A stretch of DNA of 64,000 nucleotides, from contig CP136069.1 of NCBI GenBank assembly GCA_032622095.1, forward strand, positions 159,577,043 to 159,641,042, read 5' to 3'. Positions 1 to 12,316 of the stretch are shown here, piece by piece; position 1 is the first letter of the stretch; every line of letters begins with the position of its first letter. This stretch comes from Siphonodentalium dalli (taxonomy: Eukaryota; Mollusca; Scaphopoda; Gadilida; Siphonodentaliidae). The notes under the pieces are model-generated. The model did not search any database and had not been told where the DNA came from. It saw only the letters and a program-made list of their open reading frames with translations. The position numbers and the translations under genes were made by a program.

Positions 1-1411
1 ATGGTACGATCTCCATGCAGAGTTTGAACTAACCCATGGTATGGTGCAATCTCCATGCAGAGTTTGAAATAACCCATGGTATGGTGCAATCTCCATGCAG
101 AGTTTGAACTAACCCATGACATGGTGCAATCTCCATGCAGAGTTTGAACTAACCCATGACATGGTACGATCTCCATGCAGAGTTAGAACTAACCCATGAC
201 ATGGTGCAATCTCCATGCAGAGTTTGAACTAACCCATGACATGGTACGATCTCCATGCAGAGTTTGAACTAACCCATGGCATGGTACAATCTCCATGCAG
301 AGTTTGAACTAACCCATGGCATGGTACGATCTCCATGCAGAGTTTGAACTAACCCATGGTATGGTGCAATCTCCATGCAGAGTTTGAACTAACCCATGGT
401 ATGGTGCAATCTCCATGCAGAGTTTGAAATAACCCATGGTATGGTGCAATCTCCATGCAGAGTTTGAACTAACCCATGGCATGGTGCAATCTCCATGCAG
501 AGTTTGAAATAACCCATGGTATTGTGCAATCTCCATACAGAGTTTGAACTAACCCATGGTATGGTGCAATCTCCATGCAGAGTTTGAACTAACCCATGAC
601 ATGGTACGATCTCCATGCAGAGTTTGAACTAACCCATGGTATGGTGCAATCTCCATGCAGAGTTTAAAATAACCCATGGTATGGTGCAATCTCCATGCAG
701 AGTTTGAACTAACCCATGGCATGGTGCAATCTCCATGCAGAGTTTGAACTAACCCATGGTATGGTGCAAACTCCATGCATAGTTTGAAATAACCCATGGT
801 ATGGTGCAATCTCCATACAGAGTTTGAACTAACCCATGACATGGTACGATCTCCAAGCAGAGTTTGAACTAACCCATGGTATGGTGCAATCTCCATGCAG
901 AGTTTGAACTAACCCATGGCATGGTGCAATCTCCATGCAGAGTTTGAAATAACCCATGGTATGGTGCAATCTCCATACAGAGTTTGAACTAACCCATGAC
1001 ATGGTACGATCTCCATGCAGAGTTTGAACTAACCCATGGCATGGTGCAATCTCCATGCAGAGTTTGAACTAACCCATGGCATGGTGCAATCTCCATGCAG
1101 GGTTTGAAATAACCCATGGTATGGTGCAATCTCCATACAGAGTTTGAACTAACCCATGACATGGTACGATCTCCATGCAGAGTTTGAACTAACCCATGGT
1201 ATGGTGCAATCTCCATGTAGAGTTTGAACTAACCCATGGCATGGTGCAATCTCCATGCAGAGTTTGAAATAACCCATGGTATGGTGCAATCTCCATACAG
1301 AGTTTGAACTAACCCATGACATGGTACGATCTCCATGCAGAGTTTGAACTAACCCATGACATGGTACGATCTCCATGCAGAGTTTGAACTAACCCGTGGC
1401 ATGGTGCAATC
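1..1411. repeat. 40-bp tandem array (about 35 units), open at left edge
   Basis: Direct repeats of a 40-bp unit containing 'ctccatgcagagtttgaact' followed by 'aacccatgg' and an 'atggtgcaat' or 'atggtacgat' variant. Units differ at a few fixed positions (gaact/gaaat, catggt/catgac, tgcag/tacag). From about 829 onward the variants recur every four units, giving a 160-bp higher-order period. The array starts before the window and ends in unique sequence near 1411. Open frames on the minus strand are a by-product: 40 bp is not a multiple of 3, so all frames cycle through the same 40-residue peptide. Confidence 0.97.
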
Positions 1412-3163
1412 CCTGCAAATAATATGAATAAATCGCACATTCATTTATATTAGACTTTTGTAGGTTACAATTCATTCTGAATTATTCTGAGAAACTGAAA
1501 TGTCCATATTCATTTGAAAATTGTCTAGCCAGAATGAATTGTAACTGAAACAACACTTCAATAAAAAATGTTAAGACCGGGGAATTATATGGAGATATGA
1601 CCGCCCGTCTTCTCTGGAAAATGATCAACTCTAAGTTCGAAATATTCATACATATACAATACTATATCATGGTGGATTTTTAACAAGATTTGCTACATGA
1701 AAGACGCGTTTTTGTTTGACACTGAATGTTCTATACATTTATTGTTTCTATGTTTTAGAGGAACACCATACATTATTCTGTTCATTTCTTCAATAACACA
1801 ATTATAGTCTTTGGCATTTATAAGTCTAGTTTATATGTCATATTTGGTTTTCATAATTTTGTCCACAGAACAAAGCAGAAAACCATGTTAAATTAGGATA
1901 TTGATGTTGTTGTTGTTGTTGTTGTTGTTGTAACTGAAGGTCTGGAACCCTGAACGTATCTTTAAACTTGTAAATGTGGCTCAACTTTACTTCTATCCCG
2001 TCATATATATTATACATGAGCGTGAAGTTAGAATTACCATTTGAGCTGTACATACCAAGTACATTAGGTATCCAGTGCCGTTTTTTTATTAGATCAAGTA
2101 GAGGCATATTTATTCTGAAAATTAAAAGGTGTTACTCACCGGAAAGCATGTTTGCTGTCGTTGGCACATCAGAACTAATGGACTATGTACACAAACGGTG
2201 CCTTCGTAAGTAACTATGCACATACCAATCAGACCTCTTGTCGATATATTGTGTTTTGTTCCTCACAAAGGGCCTCATAGTTACATACACTATGCTGTCA
2301 ATGCTCTCTCTTTCTCTAGTATAGCTATGCTCGCACACCGGTCTGTGGCAATACCAAACTCTGTCGTTCCAATAAATGTTTCCATTGTCGATCGACGGTA
2401 GCGAATACTCTATTGAGCATAATTACCTCTGATTACCAGAAGGGGCGTGGCGACAGGGTGTCAGAATCTGATCACCCCACCACATACTTTGGCCGACATA
2501 TTCAATAGTTAGAACTTTCATGCCTAACCACAACATTAGTTGGCAAGTTTAGACCCACCCTCTACATGTAGCGACATTGATGGTATCGCATATCCCCAGC
2601 TTTTGTCCCAAATTTCAAAACAGGGGAAAATTAATACCTGAACATGCATGTAGAATGAGTTCAAAATTTCGTATTCAGGTCTGAGATATGAGATCTTTAT
2701 GATAGTGTTTATTCTGCAAACAATATATATAGTCCCCCACAATATTAGAGGATAGAAATTCTCATTTTAACAAGAATGCCAATGACTGCATGCTGCGTGA
2801 CTATCTTGCTCGAACGTACCGCGGAAAGAGTGCTATCTTACAGTCATCAATAATTATGTATTATAATCTAACTTTTTGTACTAAATAGAATATGCCGTGT
2901 AATTACGAGTAACCTCACATATGATCGCGAGGTCAAATGAGTTTGCATTCTTTTGAAATTATTATGTAAATTAAACAGTGTGATAAAATAGATTTTTCAC
3001 ATTAAATTATTACTTTCAGTTTGTGATTTAGACGAGCGGGTGGTTTGCGCTTTAAAGTCCGCTATAGAAGAGTACAGCAACCGTACTCCGCGTAAACCAG
3101 TTATTATCCCTATAGATTTCACTAGCTGGTTTACATAGGAAACTGGGACTTTTGTGTATTTGA
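1412..3163. other. Intergenic DNA, no gene seen
   Basis: AT-rich sequence without a recognisable coding region. It holds a small hairpin (16-bp arms 1464-1479 and 1530-1545, 'gttacaattcattctg' and its complement) that may be a relic inverted-repeat element, and a (GTT)n microsatellite at 1905-1931. Short open frames near 1838-2401 have no protein-like character that I recognise. Confidence 0.6.
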
Positions 3164-3621
3164 AGGTACTCAATCCGATTTGATTGTCCCCATATTATCA
3201 GATTCCAACAACAACAACAACAACAACAACAACATGTTTTGAAATGCCGCTTCGGTTATCAGGATCGATTAATTGCCCAAAATAATTCTAACCACAGTCA
3301 ACTATAGTATAAAATTTCTCAACTGTTATTTATCAACATTTTGTTCAACGAAATTTGGCCGGTTTCAAATATCTGACACAAAAAAGCCTTTTGATTTTTG
3401 AGTTATCCATCTTCATCGGCAATTTGGTCCAAGACCGTCTTCTCGTCGACTTTTTACTGGGCTACTTAAAAAGTATCGGTGGTGAAAAATAATAGATTTC
3501 AAAAATCGATATCTGATCACTGAGCTTTCACGGGTGGGTTCCTCGACTCGAATCAGATAATTTTTACCCCCGAAGCCAAGGAAATGGTAATTTGCGAGCG
3601 TTAATTCGGAATATGTAATTT
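3164..3621 (-). mobile_element. Family A short TTAA element, copy A1
   Basis: One of at least five near-complete copies of a 430-470 bp inverted-repeat element. The left end reads AGGTACTCAATCCG, followed by a (CAA)n tract at about 3208-3234. The right end is a worn complement followed by TTAA at 3622-3625. The interior carries the family markers 'cctcgactcgaatcagata' and 'cccccgaagcca'. It is non-coding. The AGG ends with TTAA duplication are of Kolobok type by my recollection of that superfamily. Orientation is opposite to A2 and A5. Confidence 0.85.
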
Positions 3622-4216
3622 TTAAAGAGATTGAGAATGTATTGGTGTAAAAAAAAATATTATATCATGTACCCCATGTTTGGTATATCCGGCGCGGTTG
3701 TACCTACCTTTGCTATATGTTTTATATAACACACCACAGTTTAACCATGCATGCACACAGGATATATATCCCCCAAACTGTAAGTTAATTGGATCCAACG
3801 TTTAGGAAATCGGTTTCTCGTCCAGTAAATTCAACGCGCTATAATATATAAGTTGCCAGCATATGAGACTTGTTGATATTTAAATGCACGCATCAAACTT
3901 CAAATAGTTTGAAAGAAGATTCACACAGTGGTAATATATTTATATAGTAACATGAATTGAGGACCAATAACCTTATTGGCACACATCAATCCAAATTTCT
4001 GGAGCGTATATACACACACATATCAACAGAGAAGGAACAATGGATTAAATGCTTGTTTTGATAAATACGTGTTAGATATTAAAATCGTCCCAAAGTCCTC
4101 TCTGTTCTGTCCGTTTGTTGTCTGTGTTCTCACAATATTTGTTTTAATGTTTAGTTTAATTGTTAACACTTCTTAGTATACACGCATGAATTTGAAGGGG
4201 CACGTGCATATACATC
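3622..4216. other. Intergenic DNA, nothing recognised
   Basis: AT-rich sequence between A1 and a D fragment. I see no coding region, RNA gene or terminal-repeat structure in it. Confidence 0.5.
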
Positions 4217-4345
4217 GGTAAATATTGTTAGGCCCATGATATCTCTTATATATATGCGCCCTATAGGCGACTCACATATATAAGATAATGTATTGCTACA
4301 TGCATGGTTTTCGCAAAATTTCAGGAAGCTCCAGTCATGGAAGGG
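4217..4345 (-). mobile_element. Family D short element, partial copy D4
   Basis: The minus-strand end of family D: a hairpin with arms resembling 'ctcttatatatgcg', then 'ggttttcgcaaaatttcagg' and 'aagctccagtcatggaaggg', the complement of the D left end seen at 10331. The expected terminal TTAA is lost and the other half of the element is missing. Confidence 0.75.
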
Positions 4346-4446
4346 ATGTGAAACACTCCGGTGTGGTAATCAAATAGAAATAGAGAATACTCTTGTTCAA
4401 AGTAGTAACTTTTACAAATAGTATATCCAAATTGACAACAATTTAA

Positions 4447-4701
4447 CCCGTTCTATACTAAATGGATTCTCCCACTCAGTATACATTGGAACGGTTTATT
4501 ATTCATCTGGAGGGGTGTACAGGCAATAATAGCAGACGACAGAAGAACAAACAAATAATACAAGGGCAGAATGATTGATATTCATAGGTGGGAAATGTTC
4601 AGATAATAAGTTCAACACACGACATATGGTAATTTGTTGAACTTATTATTGAACATTTCCTAAGGGAACTACTCGTCAATGAGTATTTAGTATAGAAATG
4701 G
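4447..4701 (+). mobile_element. Family E short TTAA element, copy E1
   Basis: About 255 bp bounded by TTAA (4443-4446 and 4702-4705) with inverted ends CCCGTTCTATACTAAAT and ATTTAGTATAGAAATGG. A hairpin near the right end pairs 'gttcagataataagttcaac' (about 4599) with its complement at about 4637. The CCC-type ends and TTAA target fit non-autonomous piggyBac-like elements. Its right TTAA is also the left TTAA of A2. Confidence 0.85.
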
Positions 4702-4705
4702 TTAA

Positions 4706-5166
4706 AGATGCATAATCGAAATAACGCTCCCAAATTACTATTTTTTTTGTGTGGCTTCGGGGATAAAAAAATATTTTATTCTAGTCGAGGAACCCACCCA
4801 TCAAACCTCAGGGTGATCAGATATCGAATTTAGAAATTTGTTATTTCTCGAAATGTGGAATTATTTGTGGCCCAGAAAAGAGCCGTCTAATCCACGGTCT
4901 CGGACAAAATTGCGGATGAAGATGGATAACTCTAAAATTAAATGGTAAAATACGGCACAATTTCGTGATACTCATATGATAGATAATACGGCCATATTTC
5001 TTTGAACAACATGTTGATAAATAACACGTTTTGGGAAATTGTATACCATAATTGACAACGGTTAGCAATATGTTGTTGTAATTAATCGATTTTGATACCT
5101 AAAGCGTATTTTGAAGAAATGTTGTAACTTGATTATATGGGAACCCTCTGGTCGGATTGAGTACCT
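4706..5166 (+). mobile_element. Family A short TTAA element, copy A2
   Basis: 461 bp flanked by TTAA at 4702-4705 and 5167-5170. Left end AGATGCATAATCG, right end CGGATTGAGTACCT. It contains the family markers 'ttctagtcgaggaaccca' and 'gatggataactctaaaat'. It abuts E1 on the left and S on the right, sharing one TTAA at each junction. Confidence 0.9.
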
Positions 5167-5924
5167 TTAAAGGGACATAAGGCACTCTCATTGGATACAT
5201 ATGAGAAATCAAAAAGGTGTTTAAACTCATCATCACTAATGCGAACATGGAAACAAAAATAGATAGACTTGGTTCTTATTTTTATTATTGATAACTCGCC
5301 AGTGACGAAATTTCACCATAGGAAACCATTGTTGTGTAAACACTATATAATGTTACAGTGAAAGACATTATATCAACTGGGGTGAAGGAGAAGATCACTC
5401 GATCTTTTCGACCATCCCGGGCGCTTCGCGCCCATCTACTCACTTTATTATATCAACTAACATCGCCAAATGCAATTGCAAATAAAATGTTTGAGTTGAA
5501 TATCTGTGTTTTCTGGAATAATTTCCATTGCTCTGATGCTCTGACCTTTTGTAATGTATACCTTCATGAATTTCATCAACTGTTTTCTGATAAAATGGAT
5601 GATATTGTAACAATAATGAAAAGTATCGCCATCAACAAGAATAGGGTATGTTGTGATAGTTGACGTGCGGATACATACATTATACATATTTACTAATAGG
5701 TAATCATGTTTATTCGTGCAAATAGACATATTATATGGCACCATGCATGCTAGTTACACGTGGAAATACTATATGTTCACATTTTTGACAACTCTTGTTG
5801 AGGAATTCCAATTTGAGCTAGGAATAATCATATATGGAAGTTGTAAACCACACTCGCTCATCGCCCAAACTGCCAAGAAAACCAGATATTATCGGGGGTT
5901 TTTTTTCGGCAAACATGATATCGT

Positions 5925-6007
5925 GATTGTTATTGTTGTAACTAATTTAGATAACTAAATTGTTGTAACTGGGTCATACGGGGACCATCGAATCGGATTA
6001 TGTACCT
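5925..6007 (+). mobile_element. Family A fragment A6
   Basis: Only the right end of family A remains: 'attgttgtaactgggtca' through 'ggattatgtacct', followed by TTAA 6008-6011, which is also the left target site of C1. The left boundary is uncertain. Confidence 0.6.
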
Positions 6008-6011
6008 TTAA

Positions 6012-6402
6012 CCCTTTACCCAACAGAAGGGCCCTGTGCCAATGCATTCTCTTATATATGCGAGTCGACCATAGGTCGCCTCGCATATATAAGAGAATGC
6101 ATTGGCTTAACACATTAAAAATTATAAAATTGTTAAAGATTGTAAGAAAAAATGGTAAAAAGTGTTAAAAAAAGATTTTTTTTAGGCCAATGCATTCTCT
6201 TATATATGCGAGGCGACCCATGGTCGACTCGCATATATAGGAGAATGCATTGGCACAGGGTATAACTGTAACTATCACAATGTGGTCAAGGGGCCGGTTC
6301 CAATGATACCCATATTTGTATGGTTCTATTGAGACAGACCGAAGATATTTTAGGCTGTTGAAGCTTTATTTGGCCGTTTTGGCCGGTTTGTTGGGTAAAG
6401 GG
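6012..6402 (+). mobile_element. Family C short TTAA element with two hairpins, copy C1
   Basis: 391 bp between TTAA 6008-6011 and 6403-6406, with inverted ends CCCTTTACCCAACA and TGTTGGGTAAAGGG. Two near-perfect hairpins of about 67 bp lie inside, at about 6036-6103 and 6185-6253. Each is built on 'ccaatgcattctcttatata' plus its complement, and each is the reverse complement of the other. The element is non-coding. CCC ends and the TTAA target fit a piggyBac-type non-autonomous element. Confidence 0.93.
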
Positions 6403-6524
6403 TTAAGAGTTATAAACAATCAAAATAGAAATAAAGTATATATATTTTCCATGTTCTTCTGAGTGGCGATCGATGGTTGTACCAACTTTGGGGATTTTTA
6501 TTTATCCACTGCGAGTGCCTTATA

Positions 6525-6648
6525 TAGTAATGCCCAAAGTAATTGACCACTTAACCACAGCAGAATTATGGGTAATTTTTCACGATTTACTGAAAAATTA
6601 CCCATAATTCTGCTGTGGTTAAGTGGTCAATTACTTTGGGCATTACTG
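6525..6648. mobile_element. Family B snapback element, copy B1
   Basis: A 124-bp near-perfect palindrome with arms built on 'agtaatgcccaaagtaattg' and 'accacttaaccacagcagaa', separated by a short loop near 6580-6592. TA flanks it at 6523-6524 and 6649-6650, as expected of Tc1/mariner-type target duplication. It interrupts the right inverted end of S. Confidence 0.92.
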
Positions 6649-6766
6649 TATATCCCTTTAAAGTCTGCTATTTTAGATGTGCGTTTCGATTACGATACAT
6701 TAAAACGTTTTATCGATCCCATGCAAGCTGTACCATGCAGAAAATAATGAATCAGAACCTATAGGA

Positions 6767-8200
6767 ACCAATTCGTGTAAGGTTTTGATGATAAAATATC
6801 ATCTTGAAAAATACGACATCCTCACTGACAGAAACCATGGATTCCGCTCTGGACACTCCTGCGTGACACAACTGATCAATGTAACACATGAACTGATGGA
6901 GAATTACGATAACGACATCCAGACAGACATAGCAGTATTGGATTTCTCAAAGGCATTCGACACAGTACCTCACCGAAGCCTACTACACAAACTTAACAGC
7001 TATGGTGTTACAAATCAAACTCTCAAATGGATCGACACCTTCCTGCCAAAACGGCAGATGAGAGTAGCAGTGGAAGGAGAATTCTCAAAACACGTAGCAG
7101 TCGAGTCCAGCGTACCACAGGGTACTGTACTCGGTCCTCTCCTCTTCCTGTGTCACATAAATGACTTACCACAAGCAGTCACATCGCAAGTCAAACTCTT
7201 CGCCGATGATTGTCTGCTTTACCGCCAAATAAAAAGCCAACAAGACCATATTGCTCTTCAAGAAGACCTGAAGTCATTAGAAAAATGGGCAGCTGTTTGG
7301 GGCATGCGGTTCAATGCGAAGAAATGTAACATCTTATCAATAAAACCCAAGTCAACGCATATGTACCAGCTGGATAACCAAATACTCCAAACAGTTGAAG
7401 AAACACAGTATCTAGGGCTAACCATCACCAACACCCTCACTTGGTCATCCCACATATCAAAGATAGTAAGAAAAGCTGGCAGTACCCTTGGATTCCTCCG
7501 TCGAAACCTTAGGAGAGCGGACAAAAAACACAAAAAATGGCCTATGAATCCACAGTAAGATCCACCCTTGAATATGCAGCAGAAGTTTGGGATCCATACC
7601 AACAAAAAGACATCAACGCCATAGAAAGAATCAACAAAAGAGGGGTGCGATTCATCGAAAACAACTACCACGCAAGAACAAAAGGGGTCGTAACTGAAAT
7701 GCTAATGGAACAACTTATGGAGCCACTACACCAAAGAAGAAACACGATGAGAATGAAGCTGTTCGGCAGAGTAGTGGATGGACTGGTGCCGGCTATTCGA
7801 TCAAAAGACATACTAATACCAAAAAAGAAAGGAAGGAAAATAAAGGCGAAAAAGTACCCAGGCTATATAACATCAAACCCTGTCGAAAAGGAGGAGTGTA
7901 TTAACTCTAACTCCATCGAAAGGATACGAGCCAACACGGCACAATTTAGACACTCGTTCTTTGTTCGAGCTATCGAGGAGTGGAACAGCCTGGAAGATAG
8001 CACATGCGAGGAAACAACGGATAAAACAGCATAGTCCTCCCACAGCGCAAATACAGTCGAGAGGCTCCAGCGCTGAAACACATACAGATACAGATATCTT
8101 TCAACAGAGGAAGTTTTGTCAGGTTTTGAATACGATCAGGCGGTCAGAAAGTAAATTCGAAATATCACCTGTATATTAACGGCAAATAAAGAGCGCTCCT
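6767..8200 (+). mobile_element. 5'-truncated non-LTR retrotransposon (LINE)
   Basis: Homology to a LINE reverse transcriptase begins abruptly around 6767-6785, inside the RT fingers, so the 5' part (endonuclease and ORF1) is absent. This is the usual result of incomplete target-primed reverse transcription. The RT and C-terminal region follow (see the coding entry), then a short 3' tail with AATAAA at 8185-8190. The exact 3' end and target duplication are unclear. Confidence 0.85.
6785..8034 (+). pseudogene. LINE reverse transcriptase, partial, one frameshift
   Basis: Jockey/CR1-type reverse transcriptase lacking its N-terminus. The first 257 residues carry RT block A with the first catalytic Asp (DFSKAFD, Asp near residue 53), the block B motif SVPQGTVLGPLLF (about 109-121), the FADD catalytic box (about 139-142) and the YLGLTI thumb motif (about 207). 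A frameshift in an A-rich stretch near 7520-7545 moves the reading frame, and about 160 residues continue from 7537 (LEYAAEVWDPY, then the C-terminal region ending FFVRAIEEWNSLE). No ATG is expected at the start because the copy is truncated; the nominal start is TTG. One frameshift and few other defects suggest a fairly young insertion. It is not the same family as the LINE at 17402 and 27440. Confidence 0.9.
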
Positions 8201-8610
8201 AAAATAGATATATTATTGGGTTTATGCTTATTCTCGCTTAATCTTATCGTATTATTTTGGATGTTATTGTGTGTGACTTCATGATGTCTTGTGCGGGGGT
8301 ACCGCTACATTTACACAATTTCAAAGAACTTCGCTGTAAAACCAGCCCGTTCTCCCGTATAAATAAGCTCATATAGAACTTATTTAAAACACACGAAATA
8401 GCCCATACAGGGACACGATAAAAACAGTCGGAAATGAGCTTATTTCAATTCTAAATAAGCTCATAAAGGCACTATTTTAAAATCTACTCTTTTTTATCAA
8501 CACGACGTACCAGATGAACGCTCTTTATAATGTGTTTATACTGCTGCCCGCGCCATTCATATCAACGAAATAACGGATATAGTCCTATATGAGCTTATTT
8601 CAGAATCAAA
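8201..8610. repeat. Short inverted and direct repeats of an AATAAGCTCAT motif
   Basis: The motif 'aaataagctcat' or its complement 'atgagcttattt' occurs at about 8362, 8435, 8451 and 8588, making several small dyads. No coding region. Possibly a degraded inverted-repeat element. Confidence 0.5.
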
Positions 8611-9812
8611 TACACTCTAAGAAATAAGGGTTCTTTGTGGTTCTTTGAAGAACTCAAGGGTTCTCTTAAGAACCCATAGGTTCCTCTGTGTCAGAAAAGG
8701 TTCTCTGTAATCGATAGGGTTCGTCGGTGTTTGACTAGGGTTCTTTTGGATGCTGAAGGGTTCATGACCAAACAATAATGCAGTTGTTACATGTACCATG
8801 GAGCCGAATTGAGTGATGAACATGAATAAAACATCAACCAGAGAGAAAGGAGGAGTATGTGTTTGTTCGCAGGGTTGGGGAATAGTAATGTATATAATAG
8901 TAATAGTACTCTACTATATATCCGATACTTTCGTGTGTGTGTCCTTTATAAACTCGAAAACAGCTCGACCAATTGAGCCAAAACTTGCTATCTAAGGGTA
9001 AAAACCACAGGCAGTGCACTCAGACCATTATAGTTTACGGAATGTCGCGATATACGCAAGAAGAAAACATACTATATTATCACCGTACGCTATTCCATCT
9101 GGAGTTCTTATAAAGGTTCTCTAAAGAACCATGTTGGGATAGATTATGGTTCCCTTAAGAACCATGTTCTGATATATGATAGGTTCTCTGAAGAACCCTC
9201 GTGTGATAATCGTAAAATACACATAAATATATGTTAAAGTGCAGACTAATTCACCACCTTCGGGTATTCAAGAATATGAATCACACCAAAATTAAGCGAA
9301 TTGTATATGGAACGTGTAGGTATAAGCTGCCTTGTATATATCATTCCCCAAATGCTTCAATGTTATGACAATCTATTAGTTATTATAAAACACCTCAAAG
9401 TGCACTGAACGTCGCGATATACGCAAGAGCGCAAACATATACTATATTATCATCGTACGCTATTCCATCTTACAGGTTCTCTGAAGTTCTCTGTTGGGGT
9501 AGATTATGGATCTCTTACGAACCCTGTTCTGATATATGAACGGTTTTCTGGAGAAACCTCGTGTGACCCTTATGATTGTGTCCTCCGAAGTACCATATGG
9601 GGTTCTTATAAAGGTTCCCTGAAGAACCATGTTCATATTATGGTTCCCTTAAGAACCATCTTGGGGTTCTTCTGTTGAACCTTATTATATGGTTCTTCAG
9701 TAGAACCTTATGATGCCCGGGGTCCTTCGAAGCACCAAATAAGGTGCTCCTATTGTGACAAGGTGAAGAACCTTTTTGGGTTCTCGGAAGGACTTCTGGT
9801 TCTAAGAGTGTA
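8611..9812. mobile_element. Element F, inverted ends ACACTCTTAGAA, GGTTCT-rich
   Basis: About 1.2 kb bounded by 'tacactctaagaa' and, inverted, 'ttctaagagtgta'. The interior is full of GGTTCT/AGAACC dyads such as 'ggttctctaaagaacc'. A block of about 370 bp is duplicated in tandem: 'gtcgcgatatacgcaag' occurs near 9043 and 9412, followed in both by 'cgtacgctattccatct'. Non-coding. Similar ACACTCT-ended GGTTCT repeats are common in other animals, but I cannot name the superfamily. Confidence 0.75.
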
Positions 9813-10330
9813 AGTTCCATATATGAACCTATATGTGAATCCTATATATATGAACATATTTGCACGAGGATATGTTGGTACACCACATTGGTGTCTTCCC
9901 TTCTGCTGCTTGGATGAATATGTTGACTGTTGATCTATTCCTGATATGGTAGTACTGGGAATAACATTGATTGCTGATATGTCTCATATTTTATTCGCCT
10001 GGTATATAACAAGATGCATGATTGTGTAACTTGTAAGTATAACTTTGAATAAGGACATTTTAAGTTTTTAACCAATTTGGTATCATATCAAATTGGATCA
10101 TCGGGCATTGCAACTCTTTTAAAGTATAATTGGTGTTAGGACAATTCCTATACATTTTATTCTAACTATTATATCTTATAAATTGACATTGATATCTGGA
10201 TATCTGACTTTGTTACAATATACATTATACGAATGTAGTCAATATACAGCAGTGTATATTGCGTCAGTTTAATAAACTGTTTAAACAGCTTAGCTATAAA
10301 CTTAAACAGTTTACTGAACTGTTTATATAA
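9813..10330. other. Intergenic DNA, nothing recognised
   Basis: AT-rich and non-coding. The only structure is a cluster of 'aaacagttta'-type dyads at 10265-10330. Confidence 0.5.
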
Positions 10331-10546
10331 CCCTTCCATGACTGGAGCTTCCTTAAATTTTGCGAAAACCCTGTGCCAATGCATTCTCTTATATAATCAA
10401 TGGGCCTACAATATTTACCTTGATATTGTAAGCCAGTGTATTCTCTTATATATGCGATGCTCCCTATGGGAGACTCGCATATATAAGATAATGCACTGGC
10501 ACGTGGTATTTAATGCTGCACCAGCGCAGCTCCCATCATGGAAGGG
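10331..10546 (+). mobile_element. Family D short TTAA element, copy D1
   Basis: 216 bp with left end CCCTTCCATGACTGGAG and right end ATCATGGAAGGG followed by TTAA (10547-10550). The left flank is TATAA, a worn TTAA. It contains 'ccctgtgccaatgcattc' and two hairpin segments based on 'ctcttatatatgcgag', the same module as family C. Confidence 0.85.
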
Positions 10547-10550
10547 TTAA

Positions 10551-12084
10551 ACAATTTAGTATAATAAATCGAGATGGCACTATATAATACGCTGTAGTAC
10601 GAATACATACCCCTATATTTAAGTTGCTGTCCCCAAATGAACGGAATTTAATAATAGATCCAGTTGTGAATATCCTTTCTTTTAAAGAAGCTTAATTAGA
10701 GAATCTCTTTTTCCGTTTAGTTTGTTTCCAACGAATATATCATGTCTAGGGCCATGACGCGCGAGATGACCAAGATAACATATCACTTGTGGTTCACTAA
10801 AGTCGTATTCCTTCTCCGACAAATAAAACAACAATATAATTAGGTTATCTCCCTTTGGAGTTTTCTGCAAACTGGTATGGTAGACAAAGACTAATACACC
10901 ATCAAAATACACTTGTATAAACCCAACAGGGAACACGATAACTCTATATGAGTTTCGTGTTTAAACACGCATAACGTCAAAACATAATTTTCCTGGTGGC
11001 ATGCAATAACTAAATGTTCAATAAGACTGCGACAGACAAATGACATTCGTTTTTCTTCTATCAGCTAGGGTATTAGCGACATATATAATCGCATTCCAAT
11101 TCTCACATAATACATATTGTTCCACATTGTTTAGACAAGAGGGCTATTATATGATTATGTGCTAAGACCGGATTTTAGCGACTGGAAACAGCCGCGTGTT
11201 ATATAAGAGGGCAGCATGGGCAGTTGGGAATTAAGATTGCACAGTCATGCATGCAATTTGGGGCACCGCGCGTGATTACCCCTATATATGCACATGCATG
11301 TAACGAAAACATCTAAATTATGTTTCCGTCCAATAATTAATTGACCGTGGCATATTGCTCACCGTGCATGTACATGCTGCATGTACATAATTAATTGATC
11401 GTGGCATATTGCTCACCTTTGCATATACATGCTGTATATGCACCCTGAAATGGGCGAAATCGGGATCAATTTTCAAACTTGCTCTTGATTGAGAGACATT
11501 TCAACGTGCAACTCGGATCGTAACATTGCCATTTTCATATATAAGACAAGATATAATTTGTTCACGCACATATATACGAAACCATTAACATAATTTTATT
11601 ATATGCTTCCCATTAATGGGAAATTTCCGCAACGTAAATGTCGTATTTATTGTCTACACCGACAGTAAAGATATCATTTTGTAATTCAAACATGAAATCT
11701 TCACTGTCGCTTACTTCCTATAAAAATCAGATGAACTGTATCTTGCCGAATGAAGCCACGACGCCATCACACGAAAGCGGTTTAATTGCTACCTGTATCA
11801 GCTGATCGGTTCCGTGTATTGTTTAATTTGTTGTGCTATTATAAGTGAAAATGCTGCATAATTTTGAAAATAATAATGATCGACATGTATATAATAAATA
11901 CAACATGCACATATGGTGTTTTAAGTGAATCCCATATTAGTCGGATTCCTTATGTCATTTTGCATTTTTGGTTTGTTAAAAGCGATCTGAAAACGGATTC
12001 TGTATGCCTAGTAGGTGTGTTTTCAGGATTGACTTGTTTCCATTCTTGAATTTTGGCGGGTCGGCCTAAATCGGGGTCAACATA
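10551..12084. other. Intergenic DNA with a small tandem duplication
   Basis: No coding region recognised. At about 11336-11450 a block of about 60 bp ('aattaattgaccgtggcata', then 'ttgctcacc') is duplicated in tandem. Each copy ends in a 'catgtacatgctgcatgtac'-type palindrome. Confidence 0.5.
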
Positions 12085-12316
12085 ATTTAGAGAGCGTTTC
12101 GCATTTACAGAAAACGATAGATGGTGCCATCTGGCGTATGGTGATCGGTGCGATTTGAAACTTTGGATAAATGGCGCAACTTTGCGTATGATGATATGCG
12201 CGTACTGATATTCCTAAAAAATACTAAGTATGAAACACAGACTTAGTTTTAAAAAGAATGGATGTGATCAGATGATTCTTTCTGGCTACAGTTGCGATCA
12301 AAATTTAACACTTAAC
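12085..12316 (-). repeat. Interspersed repeat Y, copy Y1
   Basis: Inverted relative to the Y copies at 15052. It shares one terminus ('gcaactgtagc', 'gatcgcaactg') and the other ('gaaacgctctct'). The interior is diverged. Likely a non-autonomous element; no target duplication was identified. Confidence 0.55.

Larger units (their letters stand above)
5171..6657. mobile_element. Element S, composite TTAA element with C1 and B1 inside
   Basis: Left end AGGGACATAAGGCACTC (after TTAA 5167-5170). The complementary right end GAGTGCCTTATA plus TCCCT (before TTAA 6658-6661) is split by snapback element B1. Removing B1 restores a 17-bp inverted end with one mismatch. The interior holds a fragment of A (to 6007) and a full C (6012-6402). 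An open frame at 5358-5663 encodes nothing I recognise. Confidence 0.7.
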